Assembly: GCA_042691655.1 (NCBI GenBank)
Contig: CP170506.1
Coordinates: 4,030,001-4,094,000, forward strand
Direction of reading: 5' to 3'
DNA from: UBA695 sp042691655
Lineage (GTDB): Bacteria > Verrucomicrobiota > Verrucomicrobiia > Chthoniobacterales > Chthoniobacteraceae
DNA: 64,000 bases
The notes below the pieces were generated by a model. It ran no database searches and was not told the origin of the DNA. It was given only the letters and a program-made list of their open reading frames with translations. Positions 1-9,460 of the stretch are shown piece by piece. Every line of letters begins with the position of its first letter. Position 1 is the stretch's first letter. A program made the position numbers and the translations under genes.

Positions 1-485
1 ATGTAGACGGCGTTCCACCGGGCAGGGGTGATATAGCGACCGTTCAAGGATGTGCCTGATGTCGAAATGGCAGCGGCGCGCAGGGCGCCCGAAGCACTAT
101 AGTTGGCGCCAGAATAGAAGGCAGATCCACTCAGGCTGATTTTGAGAAGATTTTCCAGCCCGTTGGAGCCCGAAGAACCGACCAGTCGGGGAAGCATGTT
201 GGCGGGAGCCTTAGGCACGTAAAGCGTGCCGCTGGTGGTCGTGACTGTCGAACCGTCAGCGATTTCCTGCTTCAAATCACCAATGATCTGATCCACCGCC
301 CCGCGCGCAAAAAGGTCTACCCTTGTCTGGCTGACCACGGCGTTGGAAGATTGGCGTGCCAAGATCGAGCGAGAAAAGAACGCCACGATCAACCCGGTCA
401 ACAAGACGACAAAGGCAAGCACAAGGATGACCGCAAAACCGCCCGTGGAGCGGAAAGCAGAATGGGTATTGCGGGGGGAGGGCAT
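1..485 (-). CDS. Verru_Chthon cassette protein A (partial, GspK-like large pseudopilin)
   Basis: Reading from an ATG at 485 toward the left edge gives 161 open codons with no stop, so the C-terminal part lies outside the window. The product starts with a short basic leader, then GGFAVILVLAFVVLL and a second hydrophobic stretch, and continues with a region ending in TLYVPKAPANMLPRL. It lacks the glutamate at position 5 after the cleavage site, as GspK-type minor pseudopilins do. The N-terminus parallels the complete paralogue at 38509-41724 (FFSR, then a conserved IIG(D/Q)L stretch). It starts 2 bp after the stop of the cassette C gene, so it is the last gene of a D-B-C-A operon. Family assignment is by recognition; the GspK analogy is inference. 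Confidence 0.8.
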   Translation of the reverse strand, partial: MPSPRNTHSAFRSTGGFAVILVLAFVVLLTGLIVAFFSRSILARQSSNAVVSQTRVDLFARGAVDQIIGDLKQEIADGSTVTTTSGTLYVPKAPANMLPRLVGSSGSNGLENLLKISLSGSAFYSGANYSASGALRAAAISTSGTSLNGRYITPARWNAVY

Positions 486-487
486 GG

Positions 488-1564
488 TTAATTGCTATTG
501 AGGTAGAAAAACCGTTGATAGATCCGTACTTGGGAGGCAGCCAGAGCAGGAAGCCCACTGGCCGTTTTGAAATCTCCGCTATTGATCGTGCTTTGCCAGG
601 TGGACGCCACGTCCGGGGTATCGCCGTCAGACAGGGCAGAGGCAGCCTTGGACATCATCGAGGAAGTCACAACCACCCGGCTTTTGGGATCGATGACGGC
701 GATGGTCACCACCACCGCGGCGATGTCGCTATAAATCTGGCGCATGGTCACACAAGGCACACCGCTCAAAGAGGAAGTTTGCGAGGTAGAAGTGCCGGAG
801 AAATTTACATTTTGCCCCGGAGCCGTCCCCGGGGTCACGGGAACGACGAAAGCATTGCCGCCGTAGTTGGAAGGCTTCTTTACCTGAAAACAAAACTCCA
901 TGCGAAAAACACTGTCGGCAAGAACGGTCGCCGAGTTCGCCAGATCGGTGCTGGAAAGGGAGTCCCCATCCCAAGTTTCCTTGCCCAGGTAGGGTTGGTG
1001 ATTGACAGGAATCGTGCTGTCTTCGCAAAGCGTAGTTCCTGAATAGATCAAATAAGTAACCTGCCCGTACCTGCGCGCACTGGAATTCTGCGAAAGGTAA
1101 CACAATCCCCTGCCCACGCGCTCCAGCATATTGTCCGGGTACACCTTTTGATCGGGGTCAGAGGCAAATCCGTGATTGGCAATCCGATACCCCACCAACG
1201 AAGTAGTCGAAAGATCGCTGCCGTCGGAGCTTTGAAAATATCCAGCGGATTTCGAATAGAGATAAAAGGCATCGCTGTGGCCGCCCTCTCCGCCATAGTT
1301 CTTCACAAAGAAACAATCGATATCCTCGCGGTTAAGCATTCCCGCGAAATCTTCGGCCATCCGGCTAAAGACCACCCGTGCCTGTTCGTCGGCATCAAGC
1401 CGCCTTTCACTCAAGCCGGTCATCATCAATGCGCTATTGGTCAGTTGCACCACCAGAACAATCAACAATATCAATACCGTCATCGCCACGAGCAGTTCGA
1501 TGAGACTGAACGCAGCAAGCGAAGGCTGGTGCGCCGGAACTCGGATGCGATGATCGGCTTTCAT
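488..1564 (-). CDS. Verru_Chthon cassette protein C (pseudopilin, GspJ-like)
   Basis: 358 aa. A prepilin-type methylation motif, AFSLIELLVAMTVLI, begins near residue 18 after a basic leader, so the protein should be processed by a type IV prepilin peptidase and anchored by its N-terminal helix. The remaining roughly 310 residues are Ser/Thr- and Gly-rich, with conserved-looking stretches such as FSRMAEDFAGMLNRED that reappear as a related block in the second cassette (QVFDRIGTDLAALPRRRD). The start codon overlaps the stop of the upstream B gene by one base (TAATG), indicating translational coupling. Length and position match GspJ in the H-I-J-K order of type II secretion operons, but that equivalence is inferred. 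No assembly ATPase or secretin is in the window. Confidence 0.85.
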   Translation of the reverse strand: MKADHRIRVPAHQPSLAAFSLIELLVAMTVLILLIVLVVQLTNSALMMTGLSERRLDADEQARVVFSRMAEDFAGMLNREDIDCFFVKNYGGEGGHSDAFYLYSKSAGYFQSSDGSDLSTTSLVGYRIANHGFASDPDQKVYPDNMLERVGRGLCYLSQNSSARRYGQVTYLIYSGTTLCEDSTIPVNHQPYLGKETWDGDSLSSTDLANSATVLADSVFRMEFCFQVKKPSNYGGNAFVVPVTPGTAPGQNVNFSGTSTSQTSSLSGVPCVTMRQIYSDIAAVVVTIAVIDPKSRVVVTSSMMSKAASALSDGDTPDVASTWQSTINSGDFKTASGLPALAASQVRIYQRFFYLNSN

Positions 1565-2067
1565 TAATTGCGATCCAATGTGGTAATGGTTTCAACTGAA
1601 TGCCCGTTGTTGCTCGGCCACCCCCCCGTCGCACCATTTGCCTGTGACGGCCATGTGACCAGCACCCTCACATTGATCGCCGATTTCTTCCCGCTTGAGG
1701 GAGGGGCAAAGCCGACATAGGCAAGATACCTGGAAACCGATGAGGAAGCCGCCTGCGTTGTATCCTCCGCAAAATAAATCGTGTAGGGGGAACCCGAAAT
1801 CGTGTCACTTTCACCCGCCGCGGGAATATTCAGGCCGAAACGCGCGCTAGTCCCGCTCGTAGAGGAAGTCGCGCGGATATCCGATATGATTGCGCTGGCG
1901 ATATTGGCTGCGGCGGTCTGTTCAACCGCAGTCTGATTGCTGGTCATGCCGGTCGGCAGCAACCCAAGGAGCGAAAGCAGGCAAAAGGACATAATTCCCA
2001 ATGCCAATGTGATCTCCACCAGCGAGAAGGCTTGTGACGAGGTTTGAAAACGGGGGGATGTGATCAT
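1564..2067 (-). CDS. Verru_Chthon cassette protein B (pseudopilin, GspI/PilV-like)
   Basis: 167 aa. The prepilin motif AFSLVEITLALGIMSFCLL starts around residue 13 and is followed by LLGLLPTGM. The same pattern, FSLVEVSLALGVVAV then LLGLLPFGI, is present in the paralogue at 42764-43342. The C-terminal half is a small globular domain containing VRVLVTWPSQ. The ATG overlaps the TGA of the upstream D gene (ATGA), so B is probably translated by re-initiation. The expected role is a minor pseudopilin of an envelope-spanning pseudopilus; the substrate is unknown. Confidence 0.85.
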   Translation of the reverse strand: MITSPRFQTSSQAFSLVEITLALGIMSFCLLSLLGLLPTGMTSNQTAVEQTAAANIASAIISDIRATSSTSGTSARFGLNIPAAGESDTISGSPYTIYFAEDTTQAASSSVSRYLAYVGFAPPSSGKKSAINVRVLVTWPSQANGATGGWPSNNGHSVETITTLDRN

Positions 2068-2876
2068 GGTCTGTAGAGTCGGGTGCGGCCGGTCATTCCG
2101 TTGATCAGAATGGCCGCCATGTTGCCAGAGGTGGATTTTCGGTTTCCTCGAATGGGAAGAAGGCCGATCTCAATATAGGTCGTAATCTCATCCAAGTTAT
2201 TTCCAAATTGGATGCGGGCAACCCCGGAGGAGTCGAAATTAATCACTTTTTGAAAAACGTATTTGGCCGAACTCGAATTGGTCACAGCCACTCCCAATGG
2301 CCACGCAAACTGAGTGACACAATAACTGGAGGCTGTGTTCCCCAGGATATAACTTCCGGAAGTCAGAATGGGGCGGGCCAGATTGCCGGAATTGGGAATG
2401 GAATCCTGGCTAGGTGCCATATGGAGGTTGTCGAAATATAAGGCCTTGCCAACTGGAATCATCATAGCCCCCTTTACGTCAGACCAGGGTGGTGAAGAAA
2501 GCGATGTGTTAAGGACATCATACCCCCGGGTCCCATCCCTCGAGGCCACCACGGCAATCGCAACCCGTCCCGTTCCGGAAACCTGTGGTGTGGCTCCGGG
2601 GCTCACAGTTTCGTCGAATTCCCCAATTCCCACCCAAGTGTAGGTATGATTTGCAACGGCATAAGCGCGCGCCATTTCAAGCGTACTGGCGATGTCGTAC
2701 ATCGCCTTTGCGAATTCGTTGCTCTTGATGGAGTTCACGGAAGGCACCACCAAGACCAGCAATACCACCACAATACCCATCACCACCAGCAATTCGATCA
2801 GCGAAAAGCCAGTATCAAACCGTTCGGCATTGCAGCGTTGTGAGGAGGGGGACATAGGACGCACCAAGTGCTTCAA
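2064..2876 (-). CDS. Verru_Chthon cassette protein D (pseudopilin, GspH-like)
   Basis: 270 aa. After a leader of about 24 residues comes GFSLIELLVVMGIVVVLLVL, a typical prepilin N-terminus, then TLEMARAYAVANHTYTWVGI, which is nearly the same as LEMARAYAQANHTYVRVGF in the second cassette. It is the first gene of the minus-strand operon D-B-C-A. Two ATGs are possible (2876 and 2855); either leaves a leader ahead of the cleavage site. The gap upstream (2877-3379) holds a degenerate copy of the region-1 operator, so the cassette may belong to the rhamnogalacturonan regulon. Confidence 0.85.
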   Translation of the reverse strand: MKHLVRPMSPSSQRCNAERFDTGFSLIELLVVMGIVVVLLVLVVPSVNSIKSNEFAKAMYDIASTLEMARAYAVANHTYTWVGIGEFDETVSPGATPQVSGTGRVAIAVVASRDGTRGYDVLNTSLSSPPWSDVKGAMMIPVGKALYFDNLHMAPSQDSIPNSGNLARPILTSGSYILGNTASSYCVTQFAWPLGVAVTNSSSAKYVFQKVINFDSSGVARIQFGNNLDEITTYIEIGLLPIRGNRKSTSGNMAAILINGMTGRTRLYRP

Positions 2877-3379
2877 TGATCAAAAACCAATAACAAAAAA
2901 CGGCGAAGACGGGGAGCTTTCATTAGGTCTCTGGGAAGAAAAAAGACACTTAAGTTTGCTACGCAGGAAGAGAATCGTGTCAAGACAGTGCACAGCATCG
3001 TTAAAAATGTCAATAAAAACAAACTTTTTTTCGCAAGTTTATGCAATACGAATACGTAAGTCATTAATTTTAAGAGTATTATGATTCTTTTTTGATTCCA
3101 GTATAAAAAGAATATCTCTTGCCATCTTTCAGCAATCTTGATAACCCCATAGAAACCCCGGAGTTATACGAAACCGCCTCTCAAGCGTTTTCGGCATCAT
3201 CGGGAAAAAATCCACCGCTCCTTTCAGCGGTGCGGATCAGAAACGATGACGGCAGCACAGGGGTGCACCGAAACAGCAGGCATGCCTATGGATTCAACAC
3301 AATCACCCAATCATCATCGCCCATGGCCCGATGGGCACATGAACCACCGTATCCACATTCCCACCCCATGTGTTTCCAA
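2877..3379. promoter_or_regulatory. Divergent regulatory region between pseudopilin cassette and oxidoreductase
   Basis: About 500 bases with no convincing gene. The central part (about 2990-3118) is AT-rich with several T and A runs, as expected of promoters firing both ways. An operator-like element lies at 3031-3046. An open frame runs from a TTG at 3119 into the oxidoreductase, but its first 87 codons have no Rossmann-type content and are probably not translated. Confidence 0.5.
3031..3046. promoter_or_regulatory. Degenerate region-1 operator
   Basis: TCGCAAGTTTATGCAA matches the TTGCAA-N4-TTGCAA pattern with one mismatch per half-site and keeps the 10-bp periodicity. It sits 155 bp upstream of the cassette D start and about 330 bp upstream of the oxidoreductase start. 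Confidence 0.5.
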
Positions 3380-4579
3380 ATGAAAGACCCTATTCGTTTT
3401 GGATTGATCGGCACCGGAGGCGTGGGCGCTTACCACCTCTCCGTCATCGAATCGCTGGAAAAAGAAGGGCTCGTCAAATTGGTTGCCGCCACCAATCCTG
3501 TGGCGTCGGAAGCCCAATCCCGGCTTCAGGCCCGAGGGGTTCAATGGTACACGGATTACAAGGAAATGCTTCAGCAACAAAATCTGGATGCCGTTACCAT
3601 CGCCACGCCCATTCCCCTGCACTTTGAAATGACCCAGGCATGCCTGGATCGCGACCTATTCGTTTACCTTGAAAAGCCCCCTGTCCCACTCGTGCGGCAG
3701 CTCGATCAGCTCATTAAGGCCGACCCCGATAACCATGTCAACGTGGGGTTCCAAATGATCGTCTCCAAGCCAGTCCAGATGCTGAAATCCCTCATTATGG
3801 AAGGCCGCTTTGGTCGCATTCAGGAAATCCGCGCCTGCGGTTGCTGGCCCCGGCGCGATTCCTATTACAATCGCGCAAGCTGGGTGGGAAAACTGACTTT
3901 CAATGGCGAACCGGTCTTTGACGGGCCGATGACCAACGCCTTCGCGCACGTGGTCCACAATATTATGTATTTGGCGACACCCGAGGAAGGGTTCGACACT
4001 CCGGTTTCGATTGCCGGCGAACTTTACCGCGCGCGGCCCATTGAAAGTTATGACACCGCCTGCCTGCGCGGGGAATTAGCATCGGGAGCCCTGTTTTCAG
4101 TCGCGGTGACGCACGCCACCCAAGAAATGCTCCCGTTTAAAATCAGTGTCAATGCCACGAACGGCTCCGCCCTGATTTCGGATGACGGCGCGGTTCTTGA
4201 AAGCACCCATGGAAATCTAAACTGTCCGGAATCGACCATGGATTTACTTAAAACGTCCTATGATCAATTTGCCGAGTTCATTCGCGGTGAGCGTAGCCGG
4301 GCTCCAACCCGTCTCAGTGATGCACTCGGGTATGTCCTTGCAACCTCAGGGATCAAGATCTCCTCTTGCGGCATTAAAGACATCGATTCCACGTTGATCC
4401 GCGAATACCACCATGGAGAAGACCGTGGCATTAATGTCAAGGGTCTGAGAAACATCATCGAGACCTCTTTCTCCACCGGTCGGCTTTTCTCGGAATTGGG
4501 AATTCCATGGTCTCATAAACCAACTCCCATTTTTTACGCCAACCTAGAAAAAGCCATGCAAGCAGAGGATGTTCGATAG
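3380..4579 (+). CDS. Gfo/Idh/MocA-family oxidoreductase
   Basis: 399 aa from ATG 3380. The Rossmann motif FGLIGTGGVGAYHL stands at residues 5-20, as usual for this family, and is why this start was chosen over the TTG at 3119. An LEKPPVP segment corresponds to the EKP motif with the catalytic lysine. A C-terminal alpha/beta domain follows. The family oxidises or reduces sugars and sugar alcohols with NAD(P) in the cytoplasm; the substrate cannot be told from sequence. It is divergent from the pseudopilin cassette and convergent with the esterase operon. It ends in TAG, showing that amber is an ordinary stop here. Confidence 0.85.
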   Translation: MKDPIRFGLIGTGGVGAYHLSVIESLEKEGLVKLVAATNPVASEAQSRLQARGVQWYTDYKEMLQQQNLDAVTIATPIPLHFEMTQACLDRDLFVYLEKPPVPLVRQLDQLIKADPDNHVNVGFQMIVSKPVQMLKSLIMEGRFGRIQEIRACGCWPRRDSYYNRASWVGKLTFNGEPVFDGPMTNAFAHVVHNIMYLATPEEGFDTPVSIAGELYRARPIESYDTACLRGELASGALFSVAVTHATQEMLPFKISVNATNGSALISDDGAVLESTHGNLNCPESTMDLLKTSYDQFAEFIRGERSRAPTRLSDALGYVLATSGIKISSCGIKDIDSTLIREYHHGEDRGINVKGLRNIIETSFSTGRLFSELGIPWSHKPTPIFYANLEKAMQAEDVR

Positions 4580-4717
4580 AGGGCGGCAGCAGCGGCAGTA
4601 GTCTAGGTCGCCAGGCCCATCCCGAGAGAGTAGTGTATCGTGCGTGGGCCAACAGCGCATTTCGCCAAGCCTGCTAACTTAAGTCAATTTGGGTAAACAG
4701 CCAAAGCTTGTGATTAA

Positions 4718-5458
4718 CTAATGCCCGTCGGCAGCATTACGCGCCTTTTCCAGCAAAACTTCAACATTGTGCCCAGTTACAGCCACACTGGGACGGCCAT
4801 GGGGATGAATCCCATCCGTGACGGCCTTCTGGTATGCTTCGCGATTTTCGTTCCACATGTTTTGCCACACCGGATAGTTGTCCACCAGCGCGAGATTGTG
4901 CTCATGCGCGTAGCGGCGATAAACGTCATAATAAGCATTCAAGTCCGGCCGTTCGCTCCCATAATTCTTCTCCGGTGTTTTCGGGGAATCCCACGCGATA
5001 TTCATGGTCTGGATTACGATATCCACCTGAGGATTCCGCTGCCGCAATGCCTTGACCATACTGTCGAGATTGGCGGCAGATTTCTCGAGGGAAATGTTAT
5101 TTTTTTTCGCCGCATCGTTCATGGAAAACTCGATGAAAACCAAGTCCGGATTCCGAGAAAGCACCCGGTCTTTCAAATTAGCCACCCCCCAATTGGAGTC
5201 CATTCCAGCCTTGGCTCCATTAAAATAAGTCACCTGTCCCAGGAATAATTTGTCGAAATATTGATTGACCGCTTTGGTCCACTCTCCACGGATTGTCAAA
5301 CTCGTTCCATAAACCACCACCGTCTGTTGTTTTCCAGCCTGCAGATTTTTAAATATCGTTACAGGCAAAGGCTCACCCAATGTGCCCTCTGAGTAAATTC
5401 GTGGCGTGAAGGCCAATAAAACAAAAGCAATCCATGCGAACTGAAATATATGTTTCAT
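4718..5458 (-). CDS. Secreted SGNH/GDSL hydrolase
   Basis: 246 aa from ATG 5458; an alternative ATG at 5473 would add five residues. A hydrophobic signal peptide occupies about residues 1-24. SGNH blocks: VVYGTSLT (nucleophile Ser, GTS instead of GDS), AGMDSNWGV (block II Gly), EFSMNDAA (block III Asn) and DGIHPHG (block V Asp-x-x-His). Such enzymes remove acetyl or other acyl groups from glycans. It lies 24 bp downstream of another esterase gene on the same strand, and a third esterase precedes that one, so the three probably form a deacetylation operon. The substrate is inferred from context as an acetylated pectic glycan. Confidence 0.8.
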   Translation of the reverse strand: MKHIFQFAWIAFVLLAFTPRIYSEGTLGEPLPVTIFKNLQAGKQQTVVVYGTSLTIRGEWTKAVNQYFDKLFLGQVTYFNGAKAGMDSNWGVANLKDRVLSRNPDLVFIEFSMNDAAKKNNISLEKSAANLDSMVKALRQRNPQVDIVIQTMNIAWDSPKTPEKNYGSERPDLNAYYDVYRRYAHEHNLALVDNYPVWQNMWNENREAYQKAVTDGIHPHGRPSVAVTGHNVEVLLEKARNAADGH

Positions 5459-5482
5459 AAAATATCCCATCATTGACAGATG

Positions 5483-6304
5483 CTAGTTACCCTTCTGCAA
5501 ATCCAGCATGCTCTTGGCATAACGCACGCCAAATTCCTTTTGAGCCTCAGCACTGAAATGCAGCTTGTCGCCTTTATCAGGCAGGTTTGCGGAATCGGCG
5601 TAACCCACTGACAGAAGAACCGACGGCATTTGTTGGATGGCGGTACGAACCGTTTCCGCATAGGGCTCTTTATCCGGCCTAAGAAAACCGCCCAGTTGTC
5701 CGACAACAATCGGTAGAGCCGGCTTGCCAAAATCCGTCCGCAAATCTTTGAACATTTGCGTCAGACGAGCTTCATAGGAATTCGCATTGCCTTCCTTTGT
5801 CGCATCCGTTTCGCCTTGATGCCAGAGAACGCCCGCAATCACACCCGACTGAGCCGCTATTTTGGCCCGGTTCACCGCCTTCTCATAAAGATCGCCTCCT
5901 TTCACCCACCGGCGCAACGGTGTTCCTCCGACGGCGCAGGGAACCAAACCGATTGTAACATTCGGTTTGGTTTTGAGTATTTCAAATGCAAACGACATTC
6001 CAGGCCCTACTCCCGGGGGAATTCTTCCCTCGGAATGGTGAAGCGGATCTCTGGCCACAGTCCACTGACCGGCCTCATCCAAGGCAAGAACATGGGGGCT
6101 GGTCCCTTGGGACGCTATATTGTGGGTATCGCGTCCGACCATGTTCGATTGACCCATAAGAAGGTATATTTGAAATGCCTCTTTTTGAGCGGGCGGGATG
6201 ACAAGCGTTGAAGAAGAGCCAGCTTCTTCCCCTGGCTGTTGCGCGTATGACCAAGTAAAGCAAAATATTGCCAGGAGTGAAGTAAGCGTTTGGCGCATTG
6301 GCAT
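5483..6304 (-). CDS. Secreted CE6/sialate-O-acetylesterase-like (SASA) esterase
   Basis: 273 aa. A signal peptide ends near residue 21 (WSYAQ). The fold's hallmark LLMGQSNMVGR carries the nucleophile serine; GVLWHQGETD and DKLHFS match the later conserved blocks, the last giving the Asp and His. This family removes O-acetyl groups from xylan, sialic acids or other glycans. It lies between two other SGNH-type esterases on the same strand. The start could also be the in-frame ATG six bases later. No Shine-Dalgarno sequence is visible. Confidence 0.8.
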   Translation of the reverse strand: MPMRQTLTSLLAIFCFTWSYAQQPGEEAGSSSTLVIPPAQKEAFQIYLLMGQSNMVGRDTHNIASQGTSPHVLALDEAGQWTVARDPLHHSEGRIPPGVGPGMSFAFEILKTKPNVTIGLVPCAVGGTPLRRWVKGGDLYEKAVNRAKIAAQSGVIAGVLWHQGETDATKEGNANSYEARLTQMFKDLRTDFGKPALPIVVGQLGGFLRPDKEPYAETVRTAIQQMPSVLLSVGYADSANLPDKGDKLHFSAEAQKEFGVRYAKSMLDLQKGN

Positions 6305-6375
6305 ATAGGATATGATTCAAAGGAGAGAAATAGTATTTGGAACAGACAGTAACGTGAACGGCAAAGGTGGGCCCG

Positions 6376-7731
6376 CTAGCTTCCAGCCGGTTTTTCGATG
6401 GAGGAATTGCCGCTCGGTGGAATATGCAGGCTCTCTTCCTTGTCCGGATTCGAGGGCTCAAACGGCGGCACATCATTCCTGAGTAATTTTGCCAAATCCG
6501 GAACATTTTCCCGAATTCCCCGGACTACACACTTTGCCAATTCATATGCTCCGTAAACATTATGATGTGTATTGTCCTTCAACTCTTTATCCTGTCCCGG
6601 AAATGTTCCCGCGGGATAATGGACAAACGCCTTTTTTGACCCCTCGGGTCCGAGCGCCTCGTAAAACTTCAGGCTCATGGCATTAAGATCGATCATCGGC
6701 ACGTGTTCCTCTTCGTGAACCTGACTCACGGCTTCCGCATAGTCGTGCAGCGTCGAAAGGGGCTTGCCATCGGCATCCCAACGACGACGTTCCATCGGGC
6801 TCACCAGCACCGGATTGCCTCCCTTGTCGCGCACCGCGGTCACATATTGTTTCAAATTCTCCTTGTACGTGGTGAATGGACCAGCGCCAGGAGTTTTGTC
6901 TTTTTGATCGTTGTGGCCAAATTGGACAAAGACGTAGTCGCCGGGGTGCATGGAGGCGAGAATCTTGTCAAGGCGCCTTCCGCCACGAAAGCTATAGAGC
7001 GCGAGTCCCGATTCAGCGTGATTCGCAACCGCAACACTGGGGGTAAAAAAGCGTCCCAGCATCTGGCCCCAGCCCGCCCATGGCTCGTTCTGCTGGGAAG
7101 TCACCGTCGAGTCTCCCGCCAGGAAAACCGTGACGGCGTTGGCTTTTTCGATTTGAACTGCATCCACACACGGACGGTTGCCGCAGAACTCCAACAAAAT
7201 TCGTCCATCCCAGCGCCGCAACTCCATTTCCCTTTTTTTCAAGCCAACCTGCCGTCCGCCATCGAACGTCGGGGTTTTGACATTCACCGTAAAGCTGTAC
7301 TGCCCGACCTGCCCTTGCTTGGTTTCCACCGTCTCCAGCGCGAGTTCGCGCGAACTGGCTTTCACCGCCGTTTGGGAAACCCCGGCCCGATCTCCAAGTG
7401 TCACCGTGACTTTGTAATTTCCCTCGGGAACATCCACCGCAAAGATGAACGGCTTTCCGCTAGTACAAAAATGGCTCTGCACCGGATTGGGACCGCCTCT
7501 GTCAACATCCTCGACCGCGGAAGCATCAAGGTACCCGTATCCCACGCCCGAGTCATAGAGAGCCGATTGGCCCACCGTAGTGAAACCCGAAACAGGCCCC
7601 TTCGCCCCAAAGGCAAATTGGAACGAGGTCTCTCCCACCGCTCCATGAGCAAGCGGCAGCAACCCCGAAAGCAAAACGGAAACAATAGCGACGGTTGCAC
7701 ACCGTCCGCGAAAAGCGAATTTTGATATCAT
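6376..7731 (-). CDS. Secreted rhamnogalacturonan acetylesterase-like protein (CE12 type)
   Basis: 451 aa from ATG 7731. A signal peptide covers about residues 1-30. A beta-sandwich domain (about 35-200) resembles the galactose-binding-like module often fused to these enzymes. The SGNH domain follows: FLAGDSTVT (nucleophile Ser), GWGQML, FVQFGHNDQK and DNTHHNVYGA. This arrangement is typical of CE12 acetylesterases that deacetylate rhamnogalacturonan or pectin. It is probably the first gene of the esterase operon, and an exact operator palindrome lies 117 bp upstream in the gap shared with the divergent MFS gene. Rhamnogalacturonan specificity is supported by the PL4, GH112 and RhaT neighbours. 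Confidence 0.82.
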   Translation of the reverse strand: MISKFAFRGRCATVAIVSVLLSGLLPLAHGAVGETSFQFAFGAKGPVSGFTTVGQSALYDSGVGYGYLDASAVEDVDRGGPNPVQSHFCTSGKPFIFAVDVPEGNYKVTVTLGDRAGVSQTAVKASSRELALETVETKQGQVGQYSFTVNVKTPTFDGGRQVGLKKREMELRRWDGRILLEFCGNRPCVDAVQIEKANAVTVFLAGDSTVTSQQNEPWAGWGQMLGRFFTPSVAVANHAESGLALYSFRGGRRLDKILASMHPGDYVFVQFGHNDQKDKTPGAGPFTTYKENLKQYVTAVRDKGGNPVLVSPMERRRWDADGKPLSTLHDYAEAVSQVHEEEHVPMIDLNAMSLKFYEALGPEGSKKAFVHYPAGTFPGQDKELKDNTHHNVYGAYELAKCVVRGIRENVPDLAKLLRNDVPPFEPSNPDKEESLHIPPSGNSSIEKPAGS

Positions 7732-7847
7732 AAAAATAACGAGAGGGATTTTGATTGGGAACGCTGGTGCGGCCTTAACGCCGCACCAGCATTCCGCCAA
7801 ACGTGCACACAATCCACCACAGCCCTTATCTCTCTGTCAATATAGTA

Positions 7848-7863
7848 TTGCAAGTTATTGCAA
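7848..7863. promoter_or_regulatory. Region-1 operator (exact)
   Basis: TTGCAAGTTATTGCAA, the best copy of the motif, is both a palindrome of TTGCAA half-sites and a 10-bp direct repeat. It lies between the divergent CE12-like esterase (start 7731) and MFS carrier (start 7963), so it could control both. Confidence 0.7.
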
Positions 7864-7962
7864 ATCATCCTAATTATGAGCTCGACACTCTCCATATTTA
7901 CTGATTTCATCCAACTCACACCCCCTAAAGTGTTTTAGCAACTTTAAGCAACCCCGCTGCCG

Positions 7963-9402
7963 ATGCCTGCCATCTCTCACTCCCCGGAAAGCCATTCCCC
8001 CCAGAAAACGGCAGTGGCCTCCAACGCCGCGTCTCACTCTACCAAGCCATCGAGCACAAACAAACTATGGACGGTCGGCACGCTGACTTATACCAGCGCG
8101 GGGCTTATTGCGCTTTTTTGCTGGCTACTCTGGGGAGATTTCGCGTGGTCGATGAAGGACCGTTCCATCCTTCCCGCCATCCAGCTTCTTCTAAAAAAAT
8201 ACGGCGCGTCAGATACCTTTTCGGGGATTTTAATCGGGGCACTGCCGGCGGCCATCAACATCATCCTGACACCGATTATCAGCTATAAATCGGACTACTA
8301 TCGCAGCCGTTGGGGCCGGCGCATCCCCTTCATTCTCGCAGCTACGCCACTGGCTACCCTTGCCCTGTTTGGCGTCGCATTCAGCCCATCCATCGGCACG
8401 CTGATTCACTGGGCGCTTGGTTCATGGTCCCCGGGGATGGACACATCGATTTTGATTTCTATTGCGGTGTGCTGGACCGTCTCGGGAATTGCGGGAACGG
8501 CTTATTCCATTTTTCTGGCATTGATTAACGACGTCGTTCCCGAGTCCCTGCTCGGCCGTTTCTTCGGAATGTTTCGCGCGCTGAGCTTGATTGCCGGAAT
8601 GATCTTCAACACGTGGCTTCTCGATAAATCTGAAACCCGCTATGCCGAAATTTTTGTCGGAATCGGACTTTTTTACGGCATCGGGTTTACGCTCTCCTGT
8701 TTCAAGGTTAAGGAAGGTGAGTATCCGCCTCCGCCGGTAGTCACCACCCCATCTCATGCTCACGGCGGAGTTTTTGGGTCCATCTTTTCCTACCTCACCG
8801 ATTGCTTCGGCCACTCCTATTATCTTTGTTTCTTCGCAACCTTCGCTTTGATGTCCACAGCGTTTTATCCCATCAACCTTTTCAGTCTCTACTATGCAAA
8901 GAGCCTCGGAATGAATATGTCGGGCTATGGCTATTGCCTAACCCTGACTTATCTTATCTCCCTGATCATCTCCTACCCGCTCGGAGTTTTGGCGGACCGC
9001 TTCCATCCGCTGCGCGTCAGCCTGATTATCCAGGTATTTTACGGAATCGTCAGCCTGCTCGGAGGAATCTTCGCCATGACGCCCTGGACTTTCGCCATCG
9101 GATTTATCGCCCATGGCGTGCTCTCCGGCACTTGGTTCACTGCTTCGGCGTCACTTGGCCAGAGGCTCCTGCCCAAAGACAAGTTCGCCCAATTTTATTC
9201 AGCAATGGGGATTGTCACCTGCTTTGGGGCTCTTTTGATCAGCCCCATCATGGGCAAAATCCTCGACTGCACCGACCACGCCTACCGCAACACCTTCTAT
9301 GTGGGATTTCTTCTAACCGCCGCATCGCTGGCGTTCGGGTGGAAATTGCATCGCCGCTTCATGGAATTGGGCGGGCCCAAAAACTACATCGCTCCAGAAT
9401 AA
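7963..9402 (+). CDS. MFS sugar transporter (GPH/SLC45-like)
   Basis: 479 aa with about 12 hydrophobic segments after a 30-residue polar N-terminus. The cytoplasmic loop between TM2 and TM3 reads YKSDYYRSRWGRRIPF, the MFS signature as seen in glycoside-cation symporters. The central loop (about 245-270) is short and polar. It most likely imports an oligosaccharide or disaccharide with protons. From the neighbours, a rhamnogalacturonan-derived product is plausible, but this is inference. It is divergent from the esterase operon, with the operator at 7848-7863 between them, and the GH2 gene follows on the same strand. Confidence 0.85.
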   Translation: MPAISHSPESHSPQKTAVASNAASHSTKPSSTNKLWTVGTLTYTSAGLIALFCWLLWGDFAWSMKDRSILPAIQLLLKKYGASDTFSGILIGALPAAINIILTPIISYKSDYYRSRWGRRIPFILAATPLATLALFGVAFSPSIGTLIHWALGSWSPGMDTSILISIAVCWTVSGIAGTAYSIFLALINDVVPESLLGRFFGMFRALSLIAGMIFNTWLLDKSETRYAEIFVGIGLFYGIGFTLSCFKVKEGEYPPPPVVTTPSHAHGGVFGSIFSYLTDCFGHSYYLCFFATFALMSTAFYPINLFSLYYAKSLGMNMSGYGYCLTLTYLISLIISYPLGVLADRFHPLRVSLIIQVFYGIVSLLGGIFAMTPWTFAIGFIAHGVLSGTWFTASASLGQRLLPKDKFAQFYSAMGIVTCFGALLISPIMGKILDCTDHAYRNTFYVGFLLTAASLAFGWKLHRRFMELGGPKNYIAPE

Positions 9403-9460
9403 AGCTTCCTCGCAGGCAATATTAACCATCAACCATTTTAAAAACCGTTCCCTTTTCGCC

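Noticed and set aside
3119..3379. Upstream extension of the oxidoreductase from a TTG codon
   Set aside because: The Rossmann motif would start near residue 92, whereas the family has it at the N-terminus; the extra codons have no domain content.
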